From Parietaria judaica (Eukaryota; Streptophyta; Magnoliopsida; Rosales; Urticaceae): a DNA stretch of 64,000 nucleotides. The translations under genes and the position numbers were made by a program. The DNA lies in the NCBI GenBank assembly GCA_954871525.1, contig OX940868.1, positions 17,603,056-17,667,055 on the forward strand, in the 5' to 3' direction. A model generated the notes under the pieces. It made no database searches and was not told the origin of the DNA. It saw nothing but the letters and a program-made list of their open reading frames with translations. Shown one piece after another: positions 63,501 to 64,000 of this stretch (its first letter is position 1; each line of letters starts with the position of its first letter).

Positions 63501-64000
63501 GATAGTTTAAAATTGACAAGATAGCAATTGTTTGGTTTTGTAAAATATCCAATTAACCATACTAACTATTATAAAAATAGTTATATTAACTTTATTAACC
63601 ATATTAACTATTGACAAAATAACTAATGTTTGCTTATTTTTCAAATAAAAACTTTAAATTTTTTAAAATACATATGAATGTGGATTTTCATTATAATTTT
63701 TCTTGTATAATTAGGACGTCGAACACTCGAGCGATGTGTCCGAACATTTGGACCTGATTCAATTTTTAGTTATTTGCAATCAGACTATTAATCAATTGCA
63801 TATGTCAATTTTAAATTTGTAAGGATATGCAAGTAAAGAACAAATTGCACGTTTGGATTATTGGAATTTACAGCTAAAATGCATACTTCAAAATGAGATT
63901 TTAGAAAATAGAAGAAACAAAATGCTGAGAATTTAATGTCACGTAACTGTCCTTATAAAAATGAGTGAGAAAAAAGATGTATTAAATTTTGCTGGTAGAG
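60600..64000. other. AT-rich intergenic stretch, no gene seen
   Basis: Contains a short AAAATAA tandem run at 62459-62490. The minus-strand ORF at 61171-61389 (72 residues, with ...LAALRGAENIIRK) has no family I recognise. No further genes or bounded elements were found. Confidence 0.5.

Overview
The window is nuclear DNA from a flowering plant, most likely a eudicot. It is strongly AT-rich, with GT-AG introns, a cytosolic-type tRNA-Asn and many plant-style transposons (hAT and Mutator-like MITEs, SINEs, copia-type LTRs, Helitron-like ends). The species cannot be named from the sequence.

Two protein genes are well supported. At about 17.7-23.5 kb on the plus strand is a ten-exon JmjN/JmjC/zinc-finger histone demethylase of the Arabidopsis JMJ13 type. 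It is reconstructed here as an 800-residue protein with the reading frame preserved at every splice site. Its start codon is the last codon of exon 1, before an 860-bp leader intron, and it lies behind several upstream ATGs. At 32.8-33.3 kb on the plus strand is an intronless gene for a 175-residue secreted peptide precursor. It carries two perfect copies of a Gly/Pro-rich peptide ending in GxGH, which resembles the CEP/PIP class of plant signalling peptides. A tRNA-Asn(GUU) gene lies on the minus strand at 25.0 kb. A GC-rich two-exon coding remnant with an internal stop sits at 41.5-42.0 kb.

Most of the rest is transposon debris, much of which can be bounded by target-site duplications (TSDs) seen directly. 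There are six hAT-like non-autonomous elements with 7/8 or 8/8 TSDs, plus one short diverged hAT-like copy at 59.0 kb. Two of the six are copies of one family in opposite orientation, 51 kb apart. A Mutator-like foldback element has a 9-bp TSD. A second long inverted-terminus element, at 46.0-47.4 kb, carries GC-rich gene-like sequence. The LTRs include one solo LTR splitting a dead copia reverse transcriptase, one minus-strand solo LTR, and one LTR interrupted by a 2.77-kb LTR. A truncated minus-strand element has a gag-like ORF start.

Layout: 0-17 kb, transposons and AT-rich intergenic DNA; 17.7-23.5 kb, the demethylase gene; 23.9-32 kb, hAT element, tRNA and LTR nest; 32.5-33.3 kb, the peptide gene with a duplicated promoter segment; 33.8-42.6 kb, two probable head-to-tail minus-strand Helitrons; 43-47.4 kb, SINE, copia remnant and gene-carrying element; 47.4-64 kb, AT-rich intergenic DNA with microsatellites, a CACTA end, three more hAT-like elements and an LTR fragment. 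The genes do not form a pathway. Each is an isolated locus in a repeat-rich region.
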